From: an uncultured Bacteroidales bacterium
GTDB lineage: Bacteria; Bacteroidota; Bacteroidia; Bacteroidales; Barnesiellaceae
Reading direction: 5' to 3'
DNA length: 64,000 nt
Assembly: GCA_949298955.1 (NCBI GenBank)
Contig: CASFYQ010000007.1
Coordinates: 124,001-188,000 of the forward strand
Below, in pieces: positions 54,848 through 62,921 of this stretch (positions within the stretch are counted from its first letter, which is position 1; each line of letters opens with the position of its first letter). The position numbers and the translations under genes were made by a program. Below the pieces are notes generated by a model that saw only the letters and a program-made list of their open reading frames with translations, was not told where the DNA came from and made no database searches.

Positions 54848-55492
54848 ATGAATATAACCGCCTTGCAAAAAATCACCTACGGGCTCTACGTGGTAGGAAC
54901 CGGCGACAACGGACGGCCTACCGGCTGCATCATCAACACCTGCTTTCAGGTGACCAGCGAAAATCCCATCGTCGCCATCTCGATGAACAAAAACAACTAC
55001 ACACACGACGCCATCGTGCGGAACCGGCGATTCAGCCTGGCAATTCTCGCCGAAGATAGCGACACAAGCCTCATCACCACCTTTGGATTCCAAAGCGGGC
55101 GAGACAAAAACAAATATGAAGGACGAGACTATACCTGGCAAGACGGCGTGCCCATACTCAACGGGAAATTTGCAGGCCACATCGTGTGCGAATTGTTGCA
55201 CATCGCCGACAACGAGACCCACGACGTGTTCTTTGCCCGAGTAGTCGACACCTTGCCCGGCGAAGGTACTCCCATGACCTACGCCTACTATCACCAAGTG
55301 GTTAAGGGACGGGCACCCAAAAACGCTCCCACCTATGTCGAGGAGAAAGCCTCCGCAACCGAAACCACCCACCCCCAGGCAACCCGCCGCTATGTGTGCG
55401 AGGTGTGCGGCTACATACACGAAGGAGAGCTACCCGACGATTTCAAATGCCCGGTATGCCAGGCACCCAAGAGCTGTTTCAAAGAATTGTAA
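54848..55492 (+). CDS. Flavin reductase-rubredoxin fusion (high-molecular-weight rubredoxin type)
   Basis: This 214-residue protein has an FMN-binding flavin-reductase-like domain at residues 1-150 (ALQKITYGLYVVGTGDNGRPTGCIINTCFQVT) and a rubredoxin domain at the end (RYVCEVCGYIHEGELPDDFKCPVCQAPKSCF, about 178-208) with the four Cys ligands. Such fusions pass electrons from NAD(P)H to rubrerythrin or flavodiiron proteins in oxygen and peroxide defence. It follows the rubrerythrin gene, which supports this role. Confidence 0.9.
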   Translation: MNITALQKITYGLYVVGTGDNGRPTGCIINTCFQVTSENPIVAISMNKNNYTHDAIVRNRRFSLAILAEDSDTSLITTFGFQSGRDKNKYEGRDYTWQDGVPILNGKFAGHIVCELLHIADNETHDVFFARVVDTLPGEGTPMTYAYYHQVVKGRAPKNAPTYVEEKASATETTHPQATRRYVCEVCGYIHEGELPDDFKCPVCQAPKSCFKEL

Positions 55493-55506
55493 CCTTTATG
55501 CGAACC

Positions 55507-55544
55507 AAATTCCCGTTTGTGAGTTTTTCTTTCAACGGGAATTT
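55507..55544 (+). terminator. Terminator after the rubredoxin fusion gene
   Basis: AAATTCCCGTT and AACGGGAATTT arms, 14 bases after the stop, followed by a T-rich tract that also forms the next gene's -7 box. Confidence 0.8.
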
Positions 55545-55545
55545 T

Positions 55546-55553
55546 TATTTTTG
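55546..55553 (+). promoter_or_regulatory. -7 box TATTTTTG of the DUF4491 gene
   Basis: TAnnTTTG match immediately after the terminator stem. Confidence 0.5.
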
Positions 55554-55641
55554 CACACCGTTCACAAAGTAACGGGGTCCGGTATGCCGGCAGATACCCG
55601 TATACCAATTACCGTTGATATTCACTTTTTACCATTACGTC

Positions 55642-55953
55642 ATGGATTTCATTACAGACAACCACCTGCAAGGGCTCATCATAGGAGCCTGCACATTTCT
55701 CATCATCGGAATGTTTCACCCGATTGTCGTCAAAGCCGAATATTACTGGGGCACACGCTGCTGGTGGATATTCCTGCTGTTCGGGCTGGCAAGCATTGCC
55801 ATCTCATTGTGGGTCGAAAGCATCACCCTGTCGGCCTTGGCCGGCGTATTTGCCTTCTCGTCATTCTGGTCTATCAAGGAACTCTTCGACCAAAAGAAGC
55901 GGGTTCAAAAAGGGTGGTTCCCCAAAAACCCCAAACGCACCTACAAATTTTAG
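55642..55953 (+). CDS. DUF4491 family membrane protein
   Basis: This 103-residue protein (MDFITDNHLQGLIIGACTFLIIGMFHPIVVKAEYYWGTR) has three hydrophobic segments and the family pattern HPIVVKAEYYWG and FWSIKELFDQKKRV. DUF4491 members are small inner-membrane proteins in Bacteroidetes and Firmicutes with no known role. The start at 55642 is preferred over an earlier in-frame Met because of family length. Confidence 0.82.
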   Translation: MDFITDNHLQGLIIGACTFLIIGMFHPIVVKAEYYWGTRCWWIFLLFGLASIAISLWVESITLSALAGVFAFSSFWSIKELFDQKKRVQKGWFPKNPKRTYKF

Positions 55954-56008
55954 AGCCCGGCAACCCACATTTAACGGCCTATCCTGCAACAATCAACAAA
56001 AAAAGGCT

Positions 56009-56016
56009 ATCTTTGC
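56009..56016 (+). promoter_or_regulatory. -7 box TATCTTTG before the small T9SS-domain gene
   Basis: TAnnTTTG match, 20 bases upstream of the ATG at 56036. Confidence 0.55.
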
Positions 56017-56035
56017 AAAAGATATTGCCGCCGTT

Positions 56036-56371
56036 ATGAAACAGCTATACGCCATTCTCGTTGTGTGGGTTCTCGGGTGCTGTGCAGCACCGCAAACTTT
56101 TGCCCAAGCCCCGGCCGACCGAACTGCATGGGTTCTCGGCGAGGAGGAGCGTGAAAACGGCCGGACTCCCAAACAGGAGATTGAAATCTCGAGCAAAGAG
56201 GGCAACATCTATATCCGCACCCCCCGACAGGTACAAGTCACCGTCTACACCATATTGGGGCAAATCGTTACCGAGCGCACGCTTAATCCCGGAATCTCGG
56301 AGTTGAAAATCGGCACCCGAGGCATCTATCTGGTCAAAATCGAAGGCAAGACCCAAAAAGTAGCGCTATAA
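56036..56371 (+). CDS. Small exported protein consisting of a T9SS type A sorting-like domain
   Basis: This 111-residue protein has a signal peptide (MKQLYAILVVWVLGCCAAPQTFA), a short linker and then a region reading IYIRTPRQVQVTVYTILGQIVTER and ISELKIGTRGIYLVKIEG, ending KTQKVAL. This is the pattern of type A Por/T9SS C-terminal sorting domains (I/V-Y-x-x-x-G, the G-I-Y-L-V-K motif), usually at the end of large secreted proteins. Here it is almost the whole mature protein. The start is set by an ATG 20 bases after the -7 box. It could be a domain remnant or a regulatory decoy; function unknown. Confidence 0.7.
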   Translation: MKQLYAILVVWVLGCCAAPQTFAQAPADRTAWVLGEEERENGRTPKQEIEISSKEGNIYIRTPRQVQVTVYTILGQIVTERTLNPGISELKIGTRGIYLVKIEGKTQKVAL

Positions 56372-56530
56372 CTCCGGCAGTATCTCCCGGACCACATCGG
56401 TACGGAACAGCCATTATCGAGGACCCGGCTTCGAAAGCAACGCCTTTCTACCCGCCGGAGCCGGTATAAGTTCCCGAAGAGTTATGCCAAACTAATCGAA
56501 TACAAATTTCTGATTCTCGGCTTTTATCGT

Positions 56531-56538
56531 TATCTTTG
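56531..56538 (+). promoter_or_regulatory. -7 box TATCTTTG of ilvE
   Basis: TAnnTTTG match, 35 bases upstream of the ilvE ATG. The 56372-56530 gap holds nothing else I can name. Confidence 0.55.
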
Positions 56539-56572
56539 TCCCTATAAAGTCAAACACAAAAACAACGAAACT

Positions 56573-57592
56573 ATGGAAAGTATCGATTGGTCAAACCTGT
56601 CATTCGGCTATATGCCCACCGACTACAATGTACGATGCACCTATAAGGACGGGAAATGGGGCGACATCACAGTTACCAGTTCTCAAACATTCGAGATACA
56701 CATGGCAGCCACCTGTCTGCACTACGGACAAGAGGCTTTCGAAGGAATGAAAGCCTTCCGGGGGAAAGACGGGAAGATACGCATTTTTCGCATGGACGAG
56801 AACGCCGCCCGCTTGCAAAGTTCATGCCGCGGCATCATGATGCCCGAATTGCCCACCGAGAAATTTAACGAAGCTATCCTGACAGTAGTCAAGAAAAACG
56901 AGCGCTTCGTGCCGCCCTACGAAAGCGGAGCTTCACTCTATATTCGCCCGCTGCTCATAGGCATGTCGGCCCAAGTAGGAGTAAAACCGGCCAAGGAATA
57001 CCTCTTCCTCGTTTTCGTTTCGCCGGTAGGGCCCTATTTCAAAGAGGGTTTCAAACCCACCCCGATGGCTATCTTGCGCCAATACGACCGCGCTGCACCG
57101 CTCGGCACCGGCCGCTACAAAGTGGGAGGTAACTATGCCGCCAGCCTGGTAGCCGGTGAAAAAGCTCATGCCATGGGCTACTCGGCCGTGCTCTACCTCG
57201 ACGCCAAAGAGAAAAAATATATCGACGAATGCGGCCCGGCCAATTTCTTCGGCATTCGCGGCAACAGCTACATCACCCCCAAGTCGTCGTCGATTCTCCC
57301 ATCGATTACCAACAAGAGCCTCATGCAACTGGCCGAAGACCTGGGCATGACGGTAGAGGTGCGTCAGGTTCCCGAAGAAGAGCTCTCCACCTTCGACGAA
57401 GCCGGAGCCTGCGGAACAGCCGCTGTCATCAGCCCCATTGCCCGCATCGACGACCTCGACGAGAACAAGTCGTATGTATTCTCCAAAGACGGCAAGCCCG
57501 GTCCCATCTGCGAGAAGCTGTACAACAAGCTGCGTGCCATTCAATATGGCGACGAGCCCGATACCCACAACTGGGTGACCATCGTTGAATAA
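56573..57592 (+). CDS. ilvE: Branched-chain amino acid aminotransferase
   Basis: This 339-residue fold-type IV PLP enzyme reversibly transaminates valine, leucine and isoleucine with 2-oxoglutarate. The PLP lysine lies in GRYKVGGNYAASLVAG, and the conserved DECGPANFFG and EEELSTFDEAGACGTAAVISP (PLP phosphate binding) blocks are clear. The length corresponds to the class II BCAT type of Bacteroidetes. It stands alone with its own promoter and a strong terminator. Confidence 0.95.
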   Translation: MESIDWSNLSFGYMPTDYNVRCTYKDGKWGDITVTSSQTFEIHMAATCLHYGQEAFEGMKAFRGKDGKIRIFRMDENAARLQSSCRGIMMPELPTEKFNEAILTVVKKNERFVPPYESGASLYIRPLLIGMSAQVGVKPAKEYLFLVFVSPVGPYFKEGFKPTPMAILRQYDRAAPLGTGRYKVGGNYAASLVAGEKAHAMGYSAVLYLDAKEKKYIDECGPANFFGIRGNSYITPKSSSILPSITNKSLMQLAEDLGMTVEVRQVPEEELSTFDEAGACGTAAVISPIARIDDLDENKSYVFSKDGKPGPICEKLYNKLRAIQYGDEPDTHNWVTIVE

Positions 57593-57613
57593 TCGTCAAC
57601 TAACCGATATTCA

Positions 57614-57645
57614 GGCAGCCCGAAAGCAAACCTTTTCGGGCTGCC
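57614..57645 (+). terminator. ilvE terminator
   Basis: GGCAGCCCGAAA and TTTCGGGCTGCC arms, 22 bases after the ilvE stop, followed by CTTTT. Confidence 0.9.
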
Positions 57646-57669
57646 CTTTTATCTTCCCGCTATCCCATC

Positions 57670-58206
57670 ATGGACATACAAGCAATTTTCGACAAATACT
57701 ATCGCCCAGGCACCCCGCTCTATCACAGCGTGTGGTCGCACAGCCGCCTGGTGGCCGACAAAGCGCTGCAACTGGCCCAGGCTCACCCCGAACTCAATAT
57801 TGACAAAGATTTCGTCTATGAAGCCGCCATGCTTCACGACATCGGGGTATTCCTCACTCACGCCCCCGAAATTTATTGCACCGGCAACCAGCCCTACATC
57901 TGCCACGGAGTATTGGGAGCCGAACTCATGCGGGCCGACGGCTATCCCCGGCACGCCCTCGTATGCGAGCGCCATACCGGCAGCGGACTCACCATCGACG
58001 ACATCGTGTCCCAAAACCTGCCCCTGCCCCACCGCGACATGTGCCCGGTGAGCCTCGAAGAGAAACTCGTCTGCTTTGCCGACAAGTTCTACTCCAAATC
58101 AAGTCCCGACCGTGAAAAACCAATCGGGAAAGTGCGCAAAAACGTAGCCCGGTACGGCGAAGATTCACTGCGGCGGTTCGATGAAATGGCCGCTCTGTTT
58201 CTCTGA
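57670..58206 (+). CDS. HD-domain phosphohydrolase
   Basis: This 178-residue protein has an HD/HDIG motif (MLHDIGVFLTHAPE, His56/Asp57) with the earlier metal His in YHSVWSHSRLV and later Asp in a CFADKFYSKSS loop. It resembles small HD hydrolases of the YfbR/YgcP-like or uncharacterised metal-dependent phosphohydrolase type; the substrate is unknown. It follows ilvE after a terminator and precedes lptD. Confidence 0.85.
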   Translation: MDIQAIFDKYYRPGTPLYHSVWSHSRLVADKALQLAQAHPELNIDKDFVYEAAMLHDIGVFLTHAPEIYCTGNQPYICHGVLGAELMRADGYPRHALVCERHTGSGLTIDDIVSQNLPLPHRDMCPVSLEEKLVCFADKFYSKSSPDREKPIGKVRKNVARYGEDSLRRFDEMAALFL

Positions 58207-58299
58207 TACCAGCCACTCTCGTCACCCCGACCGGCCCGCTCAATATTGAATAAAATATATTAAATAAAGTCCAAAAGCCGATAAGTCATGGAAAATGTG

Positions 58300-58307
58300 T
58301 ATTTTTG
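58300..58307 (+). promoter_or_regulatory. -7 box TATTTTTG of lptD
   Basis: TAnnTTTG match 27 bases before the chosen ATG at 58334 and 15 bases before the alternative ATG at 58322. Confidence 0.5.
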
Positions 58308-58333
58308 CGCGTTGATTACAGATGGACAGCCCG

Positions 58334-61126
58334 ATGCTTAAAGAGAGCAAAAAATACGCCATACTTTTATCGCTGCTATTCTCTTCCCTGTTTGTGTCGC
58401 TCATCGCACAAGACAGGCATCCGTCTTATAATCAAGAAACATTGCCCGACTCAATACTCGCCGGCGACAGTTCGGCCCCGACAGCCATCGCCTTGCCGGG
58501 CCAACCCGACAGCGTTTCTGTCGATTCGCTACCGATAGACTCGTTGCCAAACGACTCGCTACCGACCGATTCGCTCGCTACCGATTCGGTACCCCCCAAG
58601 AAAAAATCGGGCCTCACCTCGGTCGTCGACTACAAGGCCAACGACTCGATTGTCTTCACCAACGGCAACGAGGTATATATGTATGGGAAAGGCGTGGTAC
58701 AGTTCGACGGCATGGAACTGAATGCCGACCAGATAGAGATGAACATGGACAGTAGCCAGGTCTATGCCGTAGGTCGCCCCGACTCGGTGGGCGACATCGT
58801 GGGTCGCCCCGTATTCAAAGACAAAAGCGGCGAATACGAGTCGGAGACCATGAACTACAATTTCAAAACCAAGAAGGGATATATCACCAATATCGTGACC
58901 CAGCAGGGCGAAGGCTACCTCACCGGCGGAAAGACCAAGAAAATGGAGAACGACGAGTTCTACATGAAAGACGGCAAATATACCACCTGCGACAACCACG
59001 AGCACCCGCATTTCTATCTGCAACTGACCCAAGCCAAGGTTCGCCCCAAAAAGAACATCGTCACGGGCCCCGCCTATATGGTTCTGGCCGATGTGCCGCT
59101 GCCACTGGCTATCCCCTTCGGGTTCTTCCCTTTCACCGAAAAATATTCGTCGGGTATCATCATGCCTACCTTCGGCGACGAGCTCACCCGCGGATACTAC
59201 CTGCGCGACGGCGGTTACTACTTTGCAATCAACGACTATATCGACCTGGCACTCACAGGCGAAATCTATACCAAAGGGTCGTGGGGCGTCAATGCCAGAT
59301 CGGCCTACATCAAGCGATACAAATACTCGGGTAATTTCGACCTGAGCTACATCACCACCATCACGGGCGATAAAGGGCTACCCGACTACACCAAGATGCG
59401 AAATTTCAAAATCGCCTGGACCCACACCCAAGACACGAAGAACAACCCCAACATGTCGCTCTCGGCCAGCGTAAACTTTACGACCAGCGGATATACCCGC
59501 AACGACCTGAACAGTTACTACAACGCCAACGACTTTACCGAGAACACCAAAAGTTCGACGGTAAACATGACCTACCGTATTCCCAATTCGGTATGGAGCT
59601 TCTCGGCAACGGCCAACATCACCCAGCGCACCCAAGACTCGACCCTGAACGTGTCGTTTCCCAACCTCACGATTTCGATGGGGCAGGTATACCCCTTCAA
59701 ACGAAAGGTCGTCGTAGGCAACGAACGTTGGTATGAAAAAATACAGATGTCGTACAGCGGCCGGTTCCAAAACTCGATTCTCACCAAGCAGGATCAGATT
59801 CTCAAATCGAACCTCATCAAGGACTGGCGCAACGGCATGTACCACAATATCCCCATCTCGGCCACGTTCAACGTATTCAAATACCTGAACCTCACCGCCA
59901 GCTTCAATTTCACCGACCGCATGTATACCAACAAGATAAAACAGTCGTGGGATACCCAGCAATCGCGTGTGGTGCGGGATACGACCTACGGGTTCTACAA
60001 CGTCTACAACTACTACGGCTCGCTGAGCGCCGACACCAAACTGTATGGTTTCTACACCCCGTGGAAGATATTCGGCGACAAGGTACAGGCCATTCGCCAC
60101 ATCTTCACCCCCTCGGTATCGTTCAGCGCGGCGCCCGATTTCAGTGCCCCCCGCTACGGATTCTGGGATTCATACTCCTACGTCAACGCCCAAGGCGAAA
60201 CGATAACAACCAAATACTCTCCCTTCGCCAACGGTATATACGGTACCGTATCGCAGGGAAAACAGGGAACAGTATCATTCTCGGTATCGAACAATCTGGA
60301 GATGAAAGTCAAGTCGGACCGCGACTCGACCGGTGTGCGCAAAATCTCGCTCATCGAGAACCTCTCGGCCAACATGAGCTACAACATGGCAGCCGACTCC
60401 ATGAAATGGAGCAACCTGAACACCTCGATTCTCATCAAACTCACCAAGAACTTCAACTTGCAGATGAGTGCCACATGGGATACCTACACCTACCAGCTCG
60501 ACCGATACGGCAACCCCGTGCGCGTGAACAAACCCCGCTGGACCGTGGGCAAGGGTCTGGGACGCCTCTCGAGCACAGGCACCTCGTTCTCCTATACATT
60601 CAACAACAACACCTTTAAAAAGAAAGACAAAAAATCCGACTCCCCCTCCCCCAAGCAGACTCTGCAACAGCCCAATATGCCTCCCGACCCCAATGCCGAC
60701 GAAAAGGAAGAGGACAGCTCGGACAACGACGATATTCAGTTCGGGCCCGACGGCTATGCCATTTGGGAAGTGCCGTGGAGCCTGTCGATCAACTACTCGG
60801 TCAACTACGGCTACGGCACCTTCAACAAGAAGAAGATGGAGTACAACGGCAAATTTACCCAAAACCTCAGCTTCTCGGGAAACATAAGCCTCACGAAAAA
60901 CTGGTCGTTCAATTTCTCGGCCAGCTACGATTTCGATGCCAAGAAGATTGCCTACATGAACTGCAACATCACCCGCGACATGCACTGCTGGTCGATGAGT
61001 GCCAGTTTCGTGCCCGTGGGTCCCTATAAGTCGTACAATTTCCACATCAGCGTGAAATCGTCGCTGCTGCAAGACCTCAAATACGACAAACGGGGCAACT
61101 CCTACGACCGCCTCGACTGGTATTAA
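58334..61126 (+). CDS. lptD: LPS-assembly protein LptD
   Basis: This 930-residue outer-membrane protein has a signal peptide (MLKESKKYAILLSLLFSSLFVSLIAQ), a low-complexity Ser/Asp/Pro linker with near-exact DSLPTDSLATDSV repeats (about residues 55-85), an OstA/LptD-type jellyroll N-terminal region (DGMELNADQIEMNMDSSQVYAVG, then TYTTCDNHEHPHFYL), and a large C-terminal beta-barrel. It inserts LPS or lipooligosaccharide into the outer leaflet, with a LptE partner elsewhere. The DSLP linker is an unusual feature of Bacteroidales LptD. The start at 58334 is preferred over 58322 on leader length. Confidence 0.82.
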   Translation: MLKESKKYAILLSLLFSSLFVSLIAQDRHPSYNQETLPDSILAGDSSAPTAIALPGQPDSVSVDSLPIDSLPNDSLPTDSLATDSVPPKKKSGLTSVVDYKANDSIVFTNGNEVYMYGKGVVQFDGMELNADQIEMNMDSSQVYAVGRPDSVGDIVGRPVFKDKSGEYESETMNYNFKTKKGYITNIVTQQGEGYLTGGKTKKMENDEFYMKDGKYTTCDNHEHPHFYLQLTQAKVRPKKNIVTGPAYMVLADVPLPLAIPFGFFPFTEKYSSGIIMPTFGDELTRGYYLRDGGYYFAINDYIDLALTGEIYTKGSWGVNARSAYIKRYKYSGNFDLSYITTITGDKGLPDYTKMRNFKIAWTHTQDTKNNPNMSLSASVNFTTSGYTRNDLNSYYNANDFTENTKSSTVNMTYRIPNSVWSFSATANITQRTQDSTLNVSFPNLTISMGQVYPFKRKVVVGNERWYEKIQMSYSGRFQNSILTKQDQILKSNLIKDWRNGMYHNIPISATFNVFKYLNLTASFNFTDRMYTNKIKQSWDTQQSRVVRDTTYGFYNVYNYYGSLSADTKLYGFYTPWKIFGDKVQAIRHIFTPSVSFSAAPDFSAPRYGFWDSYSYVNAQGETITTKYSPFANGIYGTVSQGKQGTVSFSVSNNLEMKVKSDRDSTGVRKISLIENLSANMSYNMAADSMKWSNLNTSILIKLTKNFNLQMSATWDTYTYQLDRYGNPVRVNKPRWTVGKGLGRLSSTGTSFSYTFNNNTFKKKDKKSDSPSPKQTLQQPNMPPDPNADEKEEDSSDNDDIQFGPDGYAIWEVPWSLSINYSVNYGYGTFNKKKMEYNGKFTQNLSFSGNISLTKNWSFNFSASYDFDAKKIAYMNCNITRDMHCWSMSASFVPVGPYKSYNFHISVKSSLLQDLKYDKRGNSYDRLDWY

Positions 61127-61192
61127 CCGCCTGGGCCCCTTGCCGCAATGGCGAAAAAATCGTACTTTTACCAACGATTCAACCCCACAATT

Positions 61193-62638
61193 ATGCAAGT
61201 CGACAATCAACTTATACTCGACCATCTGGAACAACCCATATTCCACCTCATCGGCGAGGTGGCCGACGCGATGAACCGCCCCTGCTTCGTTATCGGCGGC
61301 TACGTGCGCGACATCTTCTTGAATCGCCCGTCGAAAGACATCGATATCGTGACCCTGGGCAGCGGCATCGAACTGGCCGAAGCTCTGGCCGCCCGACTGG
61401 GCAAACGGGCTCACCTCTCGACCTTCCGCAATTTCGGCACGGCACAAGTCAAATATAACCAGCGGGGCGAAAGTCTCGAAATCGAGTTTGTAGGGGCTCG
61501 TAAAGAGTCGTACAGCCACGACTCGCGCAAACCGATAGTCGAGGACGGCACCTTGCAAGACGACCAGAACCGACGCGATTTCACCATCAACGCTCTGGCC
61601 CTGTGTCTGAACCGTGACCGCTGGGGCGAACTGGTCGACCCCTTCGGCGGCATGGACGACCTCGAACGAGGTATCATTCGTACCCCGCTCGACCCCGACA
61701 TCACGTTCAGCGACGACCCCCTGCGCATGATGCGGGCCATACGCTTCGCCACCCAACTCAATTTCCGCATCGAGGCCGAAACCTTTGCCGCCATCGAGCG
61801 TAACCGCATGCGCATCGAGATTATCTCGAAAGAGCGCATCATCGACGAACTGGGAAAAATCATACGAGCCGACATCCCCTCGAAAGGCTTCATACTGCTC
61901 GACGACTGCAAACTGCTGCCCGTCATCTTCCCCGAGGTGGCCGCCCTCAAAGGAGTAGAGACCGTCGAAGGCCGCGGCCACAAAGACAATTTCTACCACT
62001 CGCTCGCCGTGCTCGACAACGTGGCGTTGCGCAGCCGTAACGAGTGGCTGCGGTGGGCCGCCCTGTTGCACGACGTAGGCAAGCCCCGCACCAAACGCTA
62101 CGACCCCCGGCTGGGGTGGACGTTTCACAATCACAACTACGTGGGCGAAAAGATGATTCCCGGCATCTTCCGCCGCATGAAACTGCCGCTCAACGACAAG
62201 ATGAAATATGTGCAGAAACTCGTGGGGCTGCACATGCGTCCTATCGTCCTGGCCGAAGAGGTAGTCACCGACTCGGCCGTGCGCCGGCTGCTCTTCGACG
62301 CAGGCGACGACATCGACGACCTGATGACCCTCTGCGAATCGGACATCACCTCGAAAAATCGCGAGAAGGTAAAACGGTTTCTCGACAATTTCGAACTCGT
62401 GCGCACCAAACTGCGCGAAATCGAAGAAAAAGACAGCATTCGCAACATGAAACTGCCCATACGAGGCGAAGAGATTATGGAAACTTTCGGGCTGCCCCCC
62501 TCGCGACCCGTAGGCGAAATACTCTCGGCCATCAAAGAAGCCATTCTCGACGGAAAAATTCCCAACGAATACGAACCGGCCCGGCAGTTCATGCTCGAGA
62601 CAGCTGCCACGATGAACCTGTTCCCTGTCGCAAAATAG
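61193..62638 (+). CDS. CCA tRNA nucleotidyltransferase with HD domain
   Basis: This 481-residue protein has the class II nucleotidyltransferase head with CFVIGGYVRDIFL, the catalytic pair DIDIV and the block RRDFTINAL. An HD domain (WAALLHDVGKPRT) follows, as in the multifunctional tRNA CCA-adding enzyme. It adds or repairs the 3' CCA of tRNA. The start at 61193 (MQVDNQLIL) follows a -7-like box TACTTTTA; a longer start at 61148 is less likely. Its distance from the lptD stop is 66 bases. Confidence 0.9.
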   Translation: MQVDNQLILDHLEQPIFHLIGEVADAMNRPCFVIGGYVRDIFLNRPSKDIDIVTLGSGIELAEALAARLGKRAHLSTFRNFGTAQVKYNQRGESLEIEFVGARKESYSHDSRKPIVEDGTLQDDQNRRDFTINALALCLNRDRWGELVDPFGGMDDLERGIIRTPLDPDITFSDDPLRMMRAIRFATQLNFRIEAETFAAIERNRMRIEIISKERIIDELGKIIRADIPSKGFILLDDCKLLPVIFPEVAALKGVETVEGRGHKDNFYHSLAVLDNVALRSRNEWLRWAALLHDVGKPRTKRYDPRLGWTFHNHNYVGEKMIPGIFRRMKLPLNDKMKYVQKLVGLHMRPIVLAEEVVTDSAVRRLLFDAGDDIDDLMTLCESDITSKNREKVKRFLDNFELVRTKLREIEEKDSIRNMKLPIRGEEIMETFGLPPSRPVGEILSAIKEAILDGKIPNEYEPARQFMLETAATMNLFPVAK

Positions 62639-62711
62639 TATAAATGCGAAATACATTTCACGATTCGCCCACAAATCAGCTCAAAAAGATAGCATTTTGA
62701 TAAATTTCTTT

Positions 62712-62751
62712 ATAAAGTGAAAGTTTTTCTTCAAAAACACTTTCACTTTAT
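62712..62751 (+). terminator. Terminator after the CCA nucleotidyltransferase gene
   Basis: ATAAAGTGAAAGT and ACTTTCACTTTAT arms with a TTTTTCTTCAAAAAC loop, followed by TATTTATTTTTT, 73 bases after the stop. Confidence 0.85.
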
Positions 62752-62762
62752 TTATTTTTTAC

Positions 62763-62770
62763 TATCTTTG
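62763..62770 (+). promoter_or_regulatory. -7 box TATCTTTG of gdhA
   Basis: TAnnTTTG match right after the terminator, leaving a leader of about 145 bases. Confidence 0.6.
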
Positions 62771-62776
62771 TCGGCA

Positions 62777-62921
62777 GAAAGCAAGGCCAAGAGATACACT
62801 CGAAGCAATTTGCCATAGAATAGAAGCCTTGCGGAGCACAATGCCACGCAAAGCGATATAAGTGCTTGCAGCATGCTGCACAAATAACAGAAATTCATCA
62901 AACTCAAAAAAATATCCATCA
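62777..62921 (+). other. Long gdhA leader with a palindrome
   Basis: The leader between promoter and ATG has no frame that looks coding. It holds a perfect 14-base palindrome TGCAGCATGCTGCA at 62867-62880 and GCGG/CCGC-like complements around 62830-62855, which could form a regulatory fold or a protein site. No known riboswitch is recognised. Confidence 0.5.

Noticed and set aside
60275..62674. A 799-codon minus-strand frame opposite lptD and the CCA nucleotidyltransferase
   Set aside because: It spans two convincing genes and their intergenic gap, so it cannot be a gene.
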